A stretch of DNA of 64,000 nucleotides from Anticarsia gemmatalis (Eukaryota; Arthropoda; Insecta; Lepidoptera; Erebidae). This document shows, piece after piece, positions 12,380 through 24,945 of this stretch. Numbering within the stretch: position 1 is the first letter of the stretch; the number at the start of each line of letters is the position of its first letter. The notes beneath the pieces are model-generated. The model had not been told where the DNA came from and ran no database searches. It saw only the letters and a program-made list of their open reading frames with translations. The translations under genes and the position numbers were made by a program. Location: assembly GCF_050436995.1 (NCBI RefSeq), contig NC_134745.1:1674001-1738000 (forward strand), given 5' to 3'.

Positions 12380-15068
12380 ATGTTATCTCGTAGCTGGAGG
12401 CATTTATGCCGGCGATATTCCCAGGCTGTTACATTTAGAACCACCGAAAACTCACCTGTAAGATTGACCTCACCTCCAATTTTATAACATACGCTTAAAA
12501 TTGCGATGAATACAATATTTACACTAGATTTGTGCTAAAAGATTTGCTCTATCATGAAGTTTTAACTGTGCAGAAGTGAATTTATGAGAACATTCAAACT
12601 TACTATTTTAACCATTGCAGGCTCAACACAATGACAAACAAGTAGGATTATTCTACACTATGAACCCTGACTTGTGCAAGCAACTGTTTAGCCATGGAGG
12701 CTTTCCTAAAAGTTTTATGAAGCAGACTAAGACATTCACTGAAACATCCATTATGGTGAGACAACCGGCATTGGACATCATGGATTGTATAAAAGCTAGT
12801 GATATGAACCAACCCGCTATTCGATATTTAATATGTATCCTTTTTTATGTAGATTAAATGGTAAGTTTGATGGCATTTGTCAAAATTCTCTGGTTCATAG
12901 TACTTGTAACAAGTATTTATAAATGACAAGTAGGTATTAAATTGTAGGAACCAAAAAAAGTTTTCAGAGATCAGCATATTTTCACTATGAGCACCAATAG
13001 AATCAAACATGGATATTACTTATGTAGTGTGAAAATTGTATTATTGATTCCTTTTTATCTGTTCATTTTTATTTGTTGCAATAAGCCTCCTTAACAGTTA
13101 CATTAGATGGTGAGAAGGGATCTGGCAAGTCACTGACAATGGCTCACTTGCTGCACTATGCTCACGAGGAAGGATATTTGATTGTACATGTGCCTTGGGG
13201 TAAGTTGTATAGTTTGTAGTTGTTTGGGAAAGTCTATATTTATTTATATAGTAAAAATTTTTGAGTCATGTAAATTAGCCCACACTAGAATTAATTTTAC
13301 CCTTTTGATCATGTTCAGCTCCTCTAGCATAGATCAGGTGAGTCAATGCTAAAGGAATCCATCAATCAAAAACTCCAATATTTTTCAGTTTTGCACTTGG
13401 GTTAAAATTTTAGCTTTTCTTATTTAGTCTTATAAGTTCACTGGAAGGCAAGTTTCATATTTAACAGAGCAAGCATACTTTTACCTACTTAAAAACGAAA
13501 TAATCTTCCTACCCAAAAAGTGGAGCACAAGCTCAGTAAGATGTGTGAAAATATGAAGTATATCTTTCCTTCTGGCAGTATCTGAATGGCTTAGAAGAGT
13601 ACCTCGTCACAAAGAGATGTCCAACTCCCAGACGCACGAGGGTTTCGTCGACTTGCCGCTTGACGCTGCTGCCTGGCTTCTTCACTTTAAGGCTCAAAAC
13701 CAGACACTACTCAAAGATGCAAATGTAAGACTCAAAATACTTTAACGTGTGAGAGACCTGAAAATCTTTTAACATCGAGTCCACCTGTCTTCTGCACCTA
13801 CTTCTATATGAATGCTGGTCTTTCTTTGGCTAGACATACCTATTAGCATGTTACATAAACATTATAGCATAATTTGTAATGTAATGAAGTATTATTTCCA
13901 GCTTATTTACATAAATATTAAATTGTTTAGTTTTATTTGCAGCTTAAAATTTCTAATGAGTATGTATGGAGTAAGCGCGAGAAGACTGAGGTGGGCGCAC
14001 CACTGTCTGAACTTGTAGAACTCGGCATCAGTCGTGTCAAGTACGCGTGTGACGTCATTGACGCGATCGTCGATGAGATCAAGATTCTATCTAGCAACAA
14101 GCAGTAAGTATCAGGCACAAAGAGAAAGAGACATGTTTTTTTATGCATATGAGTTAATTGAAGCATTTCATTGTAAGTGGAACTTGCAGTGTACTGAGAT
14201 GTCCTATAGTGAAGAAGACCAAAACATATCAAACATTCATCACACTTTGATGCTTCTATTTCATTTATATACATTATTTTTATGTACGTTTGGTTTGCCG
14301 TAAAATACAACAAACTGGTTAATAAAGTTTCTTATAATTTAATATTCATTATAATATTGCTTTGTTCTAGGTGTAAAACTTTTGTAGCAATTGATGGTTT
14401 CAACTCATTCTTCTACCCTTTAACGAGATTGAACACACCCACTAAAAGGAAAGTCAAACCAGAGGAAGTCACACTTACTTCAACCTTTTTAAAACTCACT
14501 AAGAATGATTGGGTAAGTTAGCAAGTCCTACATATATTTAGCTGTAAGTGTATATTTATATAAGTTTTAGTTATCTATAGTATTAACCATTTATTTTTTA
14601 TAGACAAATGGCGTCATTGTTGTCACTGCTGATCAACTAGCAGTTCCTGATGATCATCAAGAAAGTTACCTGCCTAGATACTTACTGTACAAAAAGGTAA
14701 TAAATAGGTACCATCTTCTTGAGTCCCAATTCCAGTATTAATCAGTTACAAAATACTTATCCATAGTCTTCATGGTCAGTACTGGCTGATTGATGTTATG
14801 ATGCTTAACATTATTTCACAGTCAGTACAAGGTAAATCAACTATTATTAGATGATAATGACAAATTGCCTTTTTTTCAGGGCTTTGAACACCTAGATCCT
14901 TTTGTGCCAGTACAAGTAGGAAGATATACAGACAAGGAGTTTCTTACTTGTGTCAGCTACTATAGGGACAGACTATGGCTCAGAGGTCCCACTGAGATTG
15001 AGGAAGAGCTGAAGTTTACCAGTGCTTGCAATCCTTACCAGTTCATGGAACAATGTGCACCTTTGTAA
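12380..15068 (+). CDS. mRpS29: Mitochondrial small ribosomal subunit protein S29 (DAP3), P-loop GTPase-like
   Basis: This is the GTP-binding protein of the mitochondrial 28S subunit, known in vertebrates as death-associated protein 3. Eight exons (12380-12457, 12621-12834, 13107-13199, 13579-13724, 13943-14103, 14371-14512, 14604-14696, 14880-15068) encode 371 aa. The basic N-terminus (MLSRSWRHLCRRYSQ) suits mitochondrial import. The P-loop YGEKGSGKS is created by the exon 2/3 junction. FVAIDGFNSFFYP is the Walker-B-like segment, and the C-terminus SACNPYQFMEQCAPL resembles animal DAP3 ends. The second intron has U12-type donor and branch-site sequences. Its acceptor was set at 13105-13106 because only that choice restores YGEKG; the nearer AG gives a less family-like insert. 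Confidence 0.93.
12835..13106 (+). other. Probable U12-type (minor spliceosome) GT-AG intron in mRpS29
   Basis: The donor at 12835-12843 reads GTATCCTTT, identical to the U12 5' splice-site consensus. TCCTTAAC at 13088-13095 matches the U12 branch-site consensus, with the branch adenosine about 12 nt before the acceptor AG at 13105-13106. There is no polypyrimidine tract between branch site and acceptor, as expected for U12 introns. The other introns I read in this window have ordinary U2-type donors. Confidence 0.85.
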
Positions 15069-15483
15069 TGTAGATTTATATTTATTTAAGATTAATATAA
15101 TGTTGTAGTTGATATACAATTGTTTTATTTATTTCATAGGAAGGTAGCTAAACATAGGAAGAAATATTTTGGTATAGTTGAAATGAAATCTAAGTAAGAT
15201 GATTAGATTGGATTGATCTTGCTTATTAAATCTTGAAAGAGGTATTATGGATACAAATTAAACACTAATGGTGAGTATAAAAATTAGATAAATTAAAGAG
15301 AAAGTTTTACTTGGTTTTTATTTAAGATTAAGTTTAGAAATTATGAATGGAAAAAGATGAGGTAGGTACTTATTTACTCTGAAAATTAAACAACATTTTT
15401 TTAAATAATACAAAGGCAAATTCGATTTTAATAATTTATTTGCTGAACATAATATCTACAGAGCTGGAGCTTACAACAAAAAC
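15069..15483. other. Convergent 3' region of mRpS29 and ATP synthase subunit g
   Basis: This 415-bp AT-rich stretch is 3' UTR for both genes. No other element was seen. Confidence 0.45.
15435..15440 (-). terminator. Poly(A) signal of ATP synthase subunit g
   Basis: AATAAA on the minus strand, about 45 bp past the stop codon. Confidence 0.6.
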
Positions 15484-16017
15484 TTAAACATCATAACCGA
15501 CGATGTGGCGTTTGCCGATGCACTCTCCGATGTAGAACCAGAACAGAACCTCAGCACCAACTAGCACATTTAAGGTCGCCTGCTTGACAGACTGGTCCTT
15601 CCAGGCACCACTCTTCGCGCTGGTCAACAGTTTACCAATACCAGCCTTGATCTGAGGAATTTCACTTAGTTTGGGTGGCGCCAGCTCAACTCGGGCGTAC
15701 TTCATGAAGATGTTGAACTTCGGGCGACCCGCAGCGAGTGCCGCTGAAACGTAATTTTGACTTGGTTAGTTGTCATTATGTAGCAGTTATGTTCAGATTT
15801 ATATATATCTGTAGCGTAATGAAAATAATACTGTAATAGATAAGATTTTGAGCCAAAAATTGTCCGCATAACCTTCAATTTGGTAAAAATCTGAATTACA
15901 TAATAACGTTAGTAACAAGTACACAAAACCATGGGTAATAATTACGTATAGATTTAAGACATAATATTAATACTTACAACTGATGAGACTCGGTATCTTT
16001 CCTACTGCACTGGCCAT
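15484..16017 (-). CDS. ATPsynG: Mitochondrial ATP synthase subunit g
   Basis: This is a small Fo-sector subunit of mitochondrial ATP synthase that sits in the inner membrane and helps dimerisation and crista shape. Two exons (15978-16017 and 15484-15743) encode 99 aa, the usual size. The family block from FNIFMKYARVELAPPKLSEI is clear, and the C-terminal hydrophobic helix VLVGAEVLFWFYIGECIGKR includes the GxxxG-like dimer-contact region and ends at GYDV. The start is the ATG at 16015-16017 (MASAVGKIPSLIS). An AATAAA on the minus strand at 15435-15440 lies about 45 bp past the stop. The gene is convergent with mRpS29 and divergent from the OST subunit gene. Confidence 0.93.
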
Positions 16018-17017
16018 TTTGTTAATTTAATCAAAACAATTGAAGTTTAATCAAAAATTTGATTTCGGAATGGAAATGGAAGGACACCTATCTGTCAAAC
16101 TTAACTCGGTTCTTTTTCGATATTGACGTCTGAGAGATGCACTAGATTAATCTACTAAATCAATGTAAATTATTTGTCACAAAGCTACTAAATTGTTAGC
16201 ACAAAACTAAAATTTATTGAACGAATGGCCAAATTATTAATATCTAATTTCTTAATAACTAATTTCATGAATCCTCATAGCTTTAAATGAGCGCAAACAT
16301 TTGAGGAGACAACATATTGTTGAAATTCGATAAATTAATCATTGTAAATAAACATACATCTTGATTACACTTTGCAATAATGTAAGCATTATGTAGGTAA
16401 TTAACTGATTTCAACTATTTATTTATTTTGGCTGCATTGATTTTTGTTTATGAGCAACATTTACGATGCTACGTCGATGATTTTCTGTCAAACACGTTTG
16501 TCAAGTGGGACCGGTGATCGAAATATTTATTAGATAGAAATAGACAATTATTAGAAGAATAAAAATTTATAATAACAAAATCAGAGTCAATTCTGATTTC
16601 CTAAATCTCAGAAATGTTTCGGCGTGGTATGTTTACAATATAATACATAGATTCATTCATGAGCGTGGCCTGCACTTTTTACTTGATTTCTTACTTTTTT
16701 AGTGGATAATTGTTGTGTTGGCAAGTTATAAACGTCATTTTTATGTGCAACTTATATTATAGTTATAAAAAAATAGCACGTAAATGTTATATTTTAACAA
16801 AAAGTGTAAGGACACGTCATTGTTGAGCTAGCGACGCCGGCCATACAAATCGCCATAAAGGTTATTCGATATAATCTACAGCATCAATTATACCCATTAT
16901 AAATGAGTAATCATTCCTCTACTGCGTTATGAAAACGCCCCGATGCTTATTTGTGATAACACAAACATCACAATAGCACTGAACCAACCCCATTTCGTGA
17001 GCAATAAAGTTTGAATA
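16018..17017. other. Divergent region of ATP synthase subunit g and ribophorin II
   Basis: This 1.0-kb interval should hold both promoters. A GC-richer patch with CGCCGGCCAT near 16830-16855 may be part of the ribophorin II promoter. No gene was seen. Confidence 0.4.
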
Positions 17018-20000
17018 ATGTTTTCAGCGGCGTTCCTGGTACTACTGGGTTTATTATCGATAAGCAATGGCAACACACTGCAGGGCACCATAGATGTGAA
17101 GCGCTTGCAGACTATCCTTGAAGAGAATATCAGGAGCAAAGACATCACCACACTGTATTACTCACTCAGAGGTCTTGTGCAGTTAAATGCTAATATTCCC
17201 AACATTTGTGAGGTAAGTTATAACTATAATCAAAACATTTGAGAACAAAATGTTTGCCCAAATGAACAGTTTTATGTATTTGTTTTAGTAAATTATATTA
17301 TTATGCCTATTGTGGATACATAATGGTTTGTACTGTAAGGTTTAAAAAAAACTAAAACATTGAAACAAAGTTAATTAAACCTTATCAAGACCTCTATACT
17401 AACAAATCTTTTTCTAATAGGATTTCAAGACCATCAAATTTGACATCAAGAATATAGAGCAAGTGTTCCAGTTGACAAATGCTGCTGCTCTTTCTGGGTG
17501 TCAGAACTCCCTGAGGCCAGATGTACTTGCCACTGCCACTCAGGTCTTAGACAAGAAAGATGCCACTATTGCAGACCTATACCATGCAGTATATACTCTG
17601 AAGGCAGTTGGCAAAGGCTCAGTATATGACAAGGAAGATGCCTTGAAGAATCTTATTCAGTTGTTGAAGAAAGATGACTCCCCTGCTAAGTAAGTTCTGA
17701 TTAATTAAATTAGCTACTTATTTGCTTTCAGTAAAGTCATAATTTGTTTTATGGCTAGTGATAAAGTCACTATAAAAAGAAAGAAGTACTCTTAAATGAG
17801 TGTTTTGCTTAATCTGTCATTGACTGAGTATTGCATACTATCCAATGATTGTTTTATCAGATGCACAATATCTGCATACATAACATTAATTCACAACAAA
17901 GTAACACTGTAATATTTAATGTTTAAGTTCTAACTAAAAATAAAACTGCATTTATACATGCATATTCTGAGTACAGAATATTTTTAAATTGAGGTTTTTT
18001 CCAGCTATGGCTATGTGTTCGCGCTGTGTGAGCACATGGGCTGCACCGCATGGACTGTCACTCACGCGGAAGGCGTGCTGCTGGCGGCCGACGAGAGCGA
18101 CTCCAAGGCGCTGCACTTCGAGGGAGGCTTGCCTGTCACCTCCAACCTGCTCTCTTCCATCATGAGGTACTCTATAGCTTCTTAAAAAATATTGGGATGG
18201 AGACAAATAACATTTGGAAATACAATTGAGGCAATTGTGCATAGCCCTACAATAGAATATGAATATGTGAATTGTCGATTTTAGGTCTTACAAGGCTCAA
18301 AAGAAGCCCTCTCCCCTGAGCGAAGAGCAACGTTACAAGTTCGCTGAGTACCTGCTGTCACGTCGCTCTGTCAACTCGCCTAAAGGTGTCACGCTCCTGC
18401 TCGAGGCGGCTACAGCCCTCGCCGACGATGTGGTACTGTACCTTTACAATTTACTTAAATCCTATGCCATTCATATCAGATTGATAATATTTTGAATGTT
18501 TTTGCCATCAGCCTGCACCAATCAGCATCGCGATCAAGGGCAAGAAGTACATCACATCTGAATCGGACGCTATCGAGTTCTCCATCACCGACTTGATCGG
18601 CCGCCCCGTCCGCGGCCTCAAGCCTGATGAAGTCATCGCTCAGTCCGGCACCCGCCTCGCTGACGACGTCGTCGTACTGTCCAAACAACCACTCACACAG
18701 AAAGCCAACGAGCCGACAACTTTCGTTCTGAACTTGAGCAAGATCAAGGCTCAGTATGGCCTGTACAAAATTGCGTTGAGCGCTGGCTCTAAGTCTACCA
18801 GCGTCAATGTTGCGGTGCTCGGCGAGATCCAAGTGAACAGCGTTGAAGTCGGTATCGGAGACGTGGACGGCACCACCAGCCCCAAGATCACAACTGTCGC
18901 TTACCCTAACAAGTTATCTGAGAAGCTTCAGGCTGATCACCTGCAGAAGTGAGTACAATACGATCCTCCAATGTCGCGTGGAGGCGATAACAGTATTATT
19001 TAGTATTATATCTACTATGTTGTGCTGTAAATTATGTTATTCTCTAAAAATATTACTAAACTGTAGTGATAAGTGGTAAACTAACAGTAGTATTAAAAAA
19101 TACTAAATACTCATATAATGGAACTATGTAATCCTTGTGTAATCTTGTATGAAAATAAACGACAGTCTGTCTTTTTTGTTTTAATACATTGTACATGTAT
19201 TTGTACTGCAGGGTGTCGTTAAAGTTCAGTGTCCGTGACAAGTGGAACAAGCCCGTGTTGGTGCAACAGGCGTTCGTGAGAGTGGGCGCGGCGGTCGGCG
19301 ACAGTGAGACCATCTACGTCGCAGAGCCCGACAACACAAAGGCTTACAAAATTGAACTGGTCAGTATGACTCAACTAGAGTAGTCGCTAGACAATCCTAC
19401 GATTATTCGCCATTCCCTGTATCAGCTAGTCGAATTTCCACCCATTTATTTGCCCTGAAACAGTTAGTTAGTTATAAACTCCTACCTGTTACTCTAATGT
19501 GAAATTTCAAATTTTCTTGCTCTGATGCAAAATTTTACTTTAGATGTTTCATAGACACTAGTGCTTGCTGTTCAATATGAGGAAAAAATACGAATAGCGA
19601 CTAACTAGGCAACTCTGTAGCTATTAGCTTATGTATATGTATAATAATAGTGTATAATTCATATGACTAAGCAGCAGGTACTGAACAATAGTAGATCGTC
19701 AAGGCGAGATGAATCAGTATTAATTGCTATGTATATTATAATATATTATGAATGATGTATTTGTTTGCTTGATGGGGATTTTACCACATAATCTAGTATC
19801 TAATATCGTAGTGGGTAACCGATAAATTTAATTTACGGCCTTGCTAAATGTCTTATGGATACCAATTAATTAAATAGGTCTTGCTATTGAAATCATTATC
19901 TTTAGTTATAACAAGGTATGATGTTAGATGGATTAGGATACTACCTAAAAAGTTATGCCAAAACCACGCATATTTATTTTAAAGATTATAAACGGAAATA

Positions 20001-21192
20001 TGATGTATAACAGTAATAGTAATTTAATTGCCTTGGTGGAATTGCAGTCGCGAAAAACTAACTGATTTTAAAATGAATATTGTTTGTACAGAACGTGGGT
20101 GCTATCGCGAAGCACTTGAACTACGCCAGCGGCAGCTACTCGCTGACCATGTACCTGGGCGACAGCGCGGTGTCCAACCCTATTGCCTGGGCCCTCGGAG
20201 AAGTGCACTTTAACTTCGGCAAGGATGCTAATGCCGTCGGTAAGTCACACAGTTAAACACCTTTCACTTATATTTAACGAGATTGGTAACCTTTGTCGAT
20301 CACAATGTTATGTTTACTTAGTGATTTACCTATTTGTATCTTATATCTACCATATAGTAGTGTAACTTTTACAAAATATTTTAAAAATGTATGTAAGAGA
20401 TAAATTTTGATTTGTCGGTTATGCATTAACGGAACAGTTAGCTGAAACCGAGGATAAGTTAATCATATAATTTGATATATTCCCCCAGGGAGCCTCGAAA
20501 CGAGCACAGACAAGCCTCACCGCGGTCCCCTACCGGAGATCTCTCACGTGTTCCGCTCCCCGGAGGCTCGCCCGGCGCGGCTGGTGTCGGACGTGTTCGC
20601 GGCCGCGTGCGCCGCGCCGCTCGTGCTGCTGCTGCTACTGTGGGGCCGCCTCGGGGTCAACTTCGGCAACTTCCCCTTCACGCCCAGCGCTCTCGTGTTC
20701 CACCTAGCGCTCGGAGGTACGCTTATCGATCATACTACACTAACGTTACAATGGACCCCTTCACTGATAAGCTATGCATTCGATTACTTCGGTGTATTTA
20801 CATTTGCATCGTACCTTATCAGCAATGTCGAGCTGAGGTCGCGAACTCGAACTCGGGCTTTTATACAAATTAAATTAATTTAAGGTAATTCCAAAGTAGC
20901 ATAGCATCTCGTATTTACATTGTAGAAAAATACATTTTTGATTAAAAAACTGGAATATCTGGCATTTTATATGAGTAACTTTAATACCATATTATTAAAA
21001 TGTCGGTATTTGTATTTTAGATGTCACTATTGAATTGTTTTTGCAGGCTCCCTGGTGCTGTACGGCTTCCTATGGCTGCAACTTTCAATGTTCGAGACAT
21101 TGGGATACATGCTGCCGCTCGCCGTGTTCACGTTTCTATCGGGACACCGTCTACTACGTCGCCTGGCGCAAGACAAGGCTCACCAGCGCTAA
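17018..21192 (+). CDS. RPN2: Ribophorin II, oligosaccharyltransferase subunit 2 (OSTdelta/SWP1 family)
   Basis: This is a subunit of the ER oligosaccharyltransferase complex, which N-glycosylates nascent proteins. Nine exons (17018-17212, 17421-17689, 18005-18166, 18285-18432, 18512-18948, 19212-19359, 20092-20239, 20489-20716, 21047-21192) encode 626 aa, close to the 631 of human RPN2. A signal peptide (MFSAAFLVLLGLLSISNG) starts a large lumenal region. Three hydrophobic C-terminal segments follow: LVLLLLLWGRLGVNF, ALVFHLALGGSLVLYGFLWLQ and GYMLPLAVFTFLSGHRLL. A short basic cytosolic tail ends in DKAHQR. The 3' UTR reaches an AATAAA at 21818-21823. The 732-bp intron at 19360-20091 holds nothing I recognise. 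Confidence 0.93.
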
Positions 21193-22595
21193 CGCCTCTC
21201 TTAGCATTTTATACAAATTATTCACAAACTTACATTTCTATAACCAACTTAATGAAATGACTCGCTCGATTATACTTCTAGCGACATGTTCTACAGACTG
21301 AAACTTAAACTGCTAAAGAAGTAACTGATCATCATTATTGGTTGTAGTTTGTAGAAAACTAGATCGTTTTTAAGAAAATCTTGCACAATAAAACGAATTA
21401 AATATCTTAGAAAACCGACCTACCATTCGTTCGGATAAAATGACACACTTGCAGTGCTTAATTTTACTTGTAGACTTTATTTATATATTTGTTATTATTG
21501 CAATGTTCTAGTGACATAACTAGAATATAAGACACTCGTGCAATGTGCGCCAAGGCTAGTTTATGCAATGTGTTCTGTAAATGAGGTGTGATGAGCTACA
21601 ATGAGTAGTAACGATGTCCAATGTATCATTGTTCACATAAGTATGCATTTATAAGTCAGGATGTAGTAATGCGTGGTCAGTGCATTTGTGATTTGATTCA
21701 TTTTCGTTCTTGTTACTTAGAAACTGTGCAGAATTTTAGGGGGAAGGTGATATAGATTTTTTTAAGTGTAAGTTCTGTACAGTTTCTGTGTAACTAAAAT
21801 CCATGTAATATAATTTTAATAAAAGTAATGTAAATCGTTATCTATGTTTTGTTATTTCAATATCCATTTCGCCAATATACGAGTCTCCAACATCAATAAA
21901 CAACAATAATGAACTTTATATTAGATGTATAGTCATTTCGGTAATGACGACATTAAAACCAAAAGGTATGTATTGATTTCTACCAAGAGACCCATCAAAT
22001 AAAAGCTTTGAATACTATAAAAAATTAATTTATTTCAGGAAAAGCTTACATTAATAACTTTATTTAACATCTAAATTACACATTCAAAATCTTCATATTT
22101 AATTATACCTATCACAGAATTAATCATTTACACAATCTTTACACTTATTACAAAATATATTATTAACTTAATTTTAATTAAGGTACGCAGCAATTATATT
22201 TCTAAAAGTAATAAAAACAGTTGGCTATTTTAATCTTTCTAATTAGCTAATGTTAAGTATCAAATTATAATGTACTAAATGCATTTTACTTTGTAAACAC
22301 ATTTACCTAACAGCTAATAGGTACTGATGGAAAACCAGTAATGCTGGTTCAAGCAAAATCAGACAAAGTTCCTTAAATTTAAGATAAAGTAAAACATCAT
22401 TTTAAACATTCCAAGGCTTAATGCAGTTATATTCTACACAAGTCAATAATAGTTGCATATTTTGCGCTCCGAATTAGTTGCTTGCAGCAACTGCTTGTTA
22501 AGGCGTAACAAGCAATCAGCTCCACAAAAGAGATTCTATAGTATTTATTCGAATCAATAATACTGTCAGTCACTGAGAATGTTAGACAATTTTTC
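21193..22595. other. Convergent 3' region of ribophorin II and R2 copy A
   Basis: The ribophorin II 3' UTR runs to about 21840; the remainder is AT-rich and probably 3' UTR of R2 copy A. A short block at 22558-22578 containing TACTGTCAGTCA recurs near 26628 downstream of copy B, a leftover of the tandem duplication. Confidence 0.5.
21818..21823 (+). terminator. Poly(A) signal of the ribophorin II transcript
   Basis: AATAAA lies 626 bp after the stop codon and is followed by a T/G-rich stretch (TATGTTTTGTTATTTC), consistent with cleavage near 21840. Confidence 0.6.
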
Positions 22596-24945
22596 TTAAA
22601 ATTCAGCATCTAGTGTAAACACGTTGTCCATCTGGTTGGCCATGACGCCACATTTTTGGTACTCGCCAACCTTCTTCTCAAAGAAGTTAGTCTTGCCCTC
22701 CAGAGAGATAAGATTCATGAAGTCGAATGGGTTCTTGGTGTTGTAGTGCTGTAGACAGAAGACAATTATTATATTAATGCTTATACAGGGAATAACTACA
22801 CGCGTAGTAGGTTAGTGGATGGCGCACGATGAACTCACCTTCTCTCCGATGAGCTCGACGAGCAGGCGGTCAGCGACGAACTCAATATACTGCGACATGA
22901 GGTCACAGTTCATGCCGAGCAGCCTCACGGGCAGCGCGTCTGTGAGGAACTCCTGCTCGATTACGACGGCGTCCTTGATGATCTGCAGCACGCGCTCCGC
23001 GCTCGGCTTCTGCACCAGGTGCTTGAACATCAGGCACGCGAAGTCACAATGCAGACCCTGGATGAATAAATTTATCAGTATAGAATTAATCAGTCGTATT
23101 GTTAAACCAAAAATAAAACATGACATACTGGCGTACAAGTATATTTCCGGCGCTGATATTCATGTTTAACTAATTATGATATCAAAAAAGCATCCAATGA
23201 TGAACTTCATCAAGCAGTTATCACACTTCTGCTGAACTCATCTAGGTATTTTTGTAGATAACAAATATGTAACATAGACAGCTTAGTATTATCTTTGACA
23301 CACATAGATATAAAAGTTCACTGTATAGGCATACTATAATATGTGTTATCAGAAGCTAAAATTCTTCTTTCATGTAAATAAGAAGTATGGAAACTATATC
23401 CATCATGAGACAATTTTACTAAAGTCTTTAATGCTCACCTCATCTCTAGATATTAATTCATTACTGAATGTCAGACCAGGCATCAGTCCTCGCTTCTTCA
23501 GCCAGAATATTGAGGCAAAGCTTCCTGAGAAGAATATACCCTCAACAGCGGCGAAAGCGATGATGCGCTCACCAAAGGTGGCAGTCTTACTGGCGATCCA
23601 CTGAAGTGCCCAGTCTGCCTTCTTCTTTACACATGGCAGAGTTTCAATAGCATTGAATAGGAAGTCCCTGATAAGGAAAATTTTACATATAATTATTTAA
23701 AACATGACTCTATCCAGTTATATATGCTAGCAAGCATTTATCAGTCTCTATTTTAACTTATTAGAGCATTGGTAACAATATACAAATTAGTTGTTTTTGT
23801 TTTACATATAGCAGAGTTTCATTAGCATTGAATACAAATTCCCTAGTGTCAAAAAAAAAGAGAAATGTATTAGTCACAGTCCTAATCAAACTACAGTAAA
23901 GTGTATAATCAAGGACAAATAATTACCTTTCCTCAGGTTCCTTTACATAAGTGTCAATAAGTAGAGAATACATTTCTGAGTGGACGTTCTCCATAGCAAT
24001 CTGGAAGCCATAGAAGCACCTTGCCTCTGTGACCTGCACCTCTTGAGAAAACCTCTCTACCAGGTTCTCATTGACAATGCCATCTGATGCAGCAAAGAAT
24101 GCCAGCACATGCTTGATGAAGTGCCGCTCACTGTCTTTCAGATTCTCCCAGTCAACCAAATCCTGTATAACATTGTAATCATAAGTCAATTATAGTTCTG
24201 AAGCCATTGTTAAAAACAAAACAAGTAACAAGAATTGAAATAGGAAGACTTACAATGTTGCATCATAATAAAACAATGTTGTTACTTGTTTGATATTTCT
24301 TTGAATTTCAACAACATTTCAGTGTTATTCAGAATGAAATGCATTTATGTATTGCGTATAACAATTTCCGTTACTAATGAACTACGCCATGGTCCGTTAG
24401 TTATGTGACGCCATGAAATAGAAATCTAGAATGTTCTGTAAAAAAAACACCATTGATAAGGCTGAACTTACCTTAGATAAGTCCACTTCTTCTACAGTCC
24501 AAAACGAAGCTTCTGCTTTCTTGTACATTTGCCAAATATCAGGGTATTGTATCGGGAATATAACAAAGCGACGCGGGTTGTCTCTCAGCAGGGGTTCCAA
24601 TTGTGGGTCAAATTCAACCACCTGCTTGTCCTTATCATACTTTTCAGTTTCCATATCCATTGCCTTAACTTTTACATTTTCATTACGCGAAGATAATACA
24701 TTATTCTTTGCCGGTGACTGTAAATAAAACAATAATATGTAGGTATAAAAACAAGTAGGAGGAACATTATATTTCTGCACTTGATGAAATATTCGTCTAG
24801 AGGTTACTAAACGGGTACCTACTTAGGAGTAGGTACTTTTTACTACACAGTGAAAATCATTAATTTATCTCGATAAACAACTTACCTTCAGGTGTACATT
24901 GCTGAAATCATTTAGAAGATTCTCCTTGTCCACGATTGGAGCCAT
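22596..24945 (-). CDS. RnrS: Ribonucleotide reductase small subunit R2, copy A
   Basis: R2 carries the di-iron/tyrosyl-radical centre that drives reduction of ribonucleotides to deoxyribonucleotides with the R1 subunit. Six exons (24886-24945, 24472-24717, 23927-24162, 23439-23667, 22839-23057, 22596-22748) encode 380 aa. By comparison with mouse R2, the iron ligands D129, E160, H163, E223, E257 and H260 and radical Y167 are all present (in FFAASDG, ENVHSEMY, AVEGIFF and RDEGLHCDF). The C-terminal tail FTLDAEF is the R1-binding peptide. A KEN box at residues 7-9 suggests APC/C-Cdh1 degradation after S phase. Copy B lies about 1.7 kb upstream in the same orientation. Intron 3 contains a vestigial duplicate of the exon 4 start. 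Confidence 0.95.
23801..23848 (-). repeat. Degenerate duplicate of the start of R2 exon 4 within intron 3 of copy A
   Basis: This stretch closely resembles 23627-23673, the exon 4 acceptor region and first coding bases. Both share the blocks GCAGAGTTTCA and TAGCATTGAATA in the same order and spacing, then diverge. It looks like a local duplication that decayed. It is not needed for the reading frame. Confidence 0.6.

Noticed and set aside
13097..13199. Acceptor AG at 13096-13097 for mRpS29 exon 3
   Set aside because: It keeps the frame but inserts residues before the P-loop; the AG at 13105-13106 gives the family sequence YGEKG and fits the U12 branch distance.
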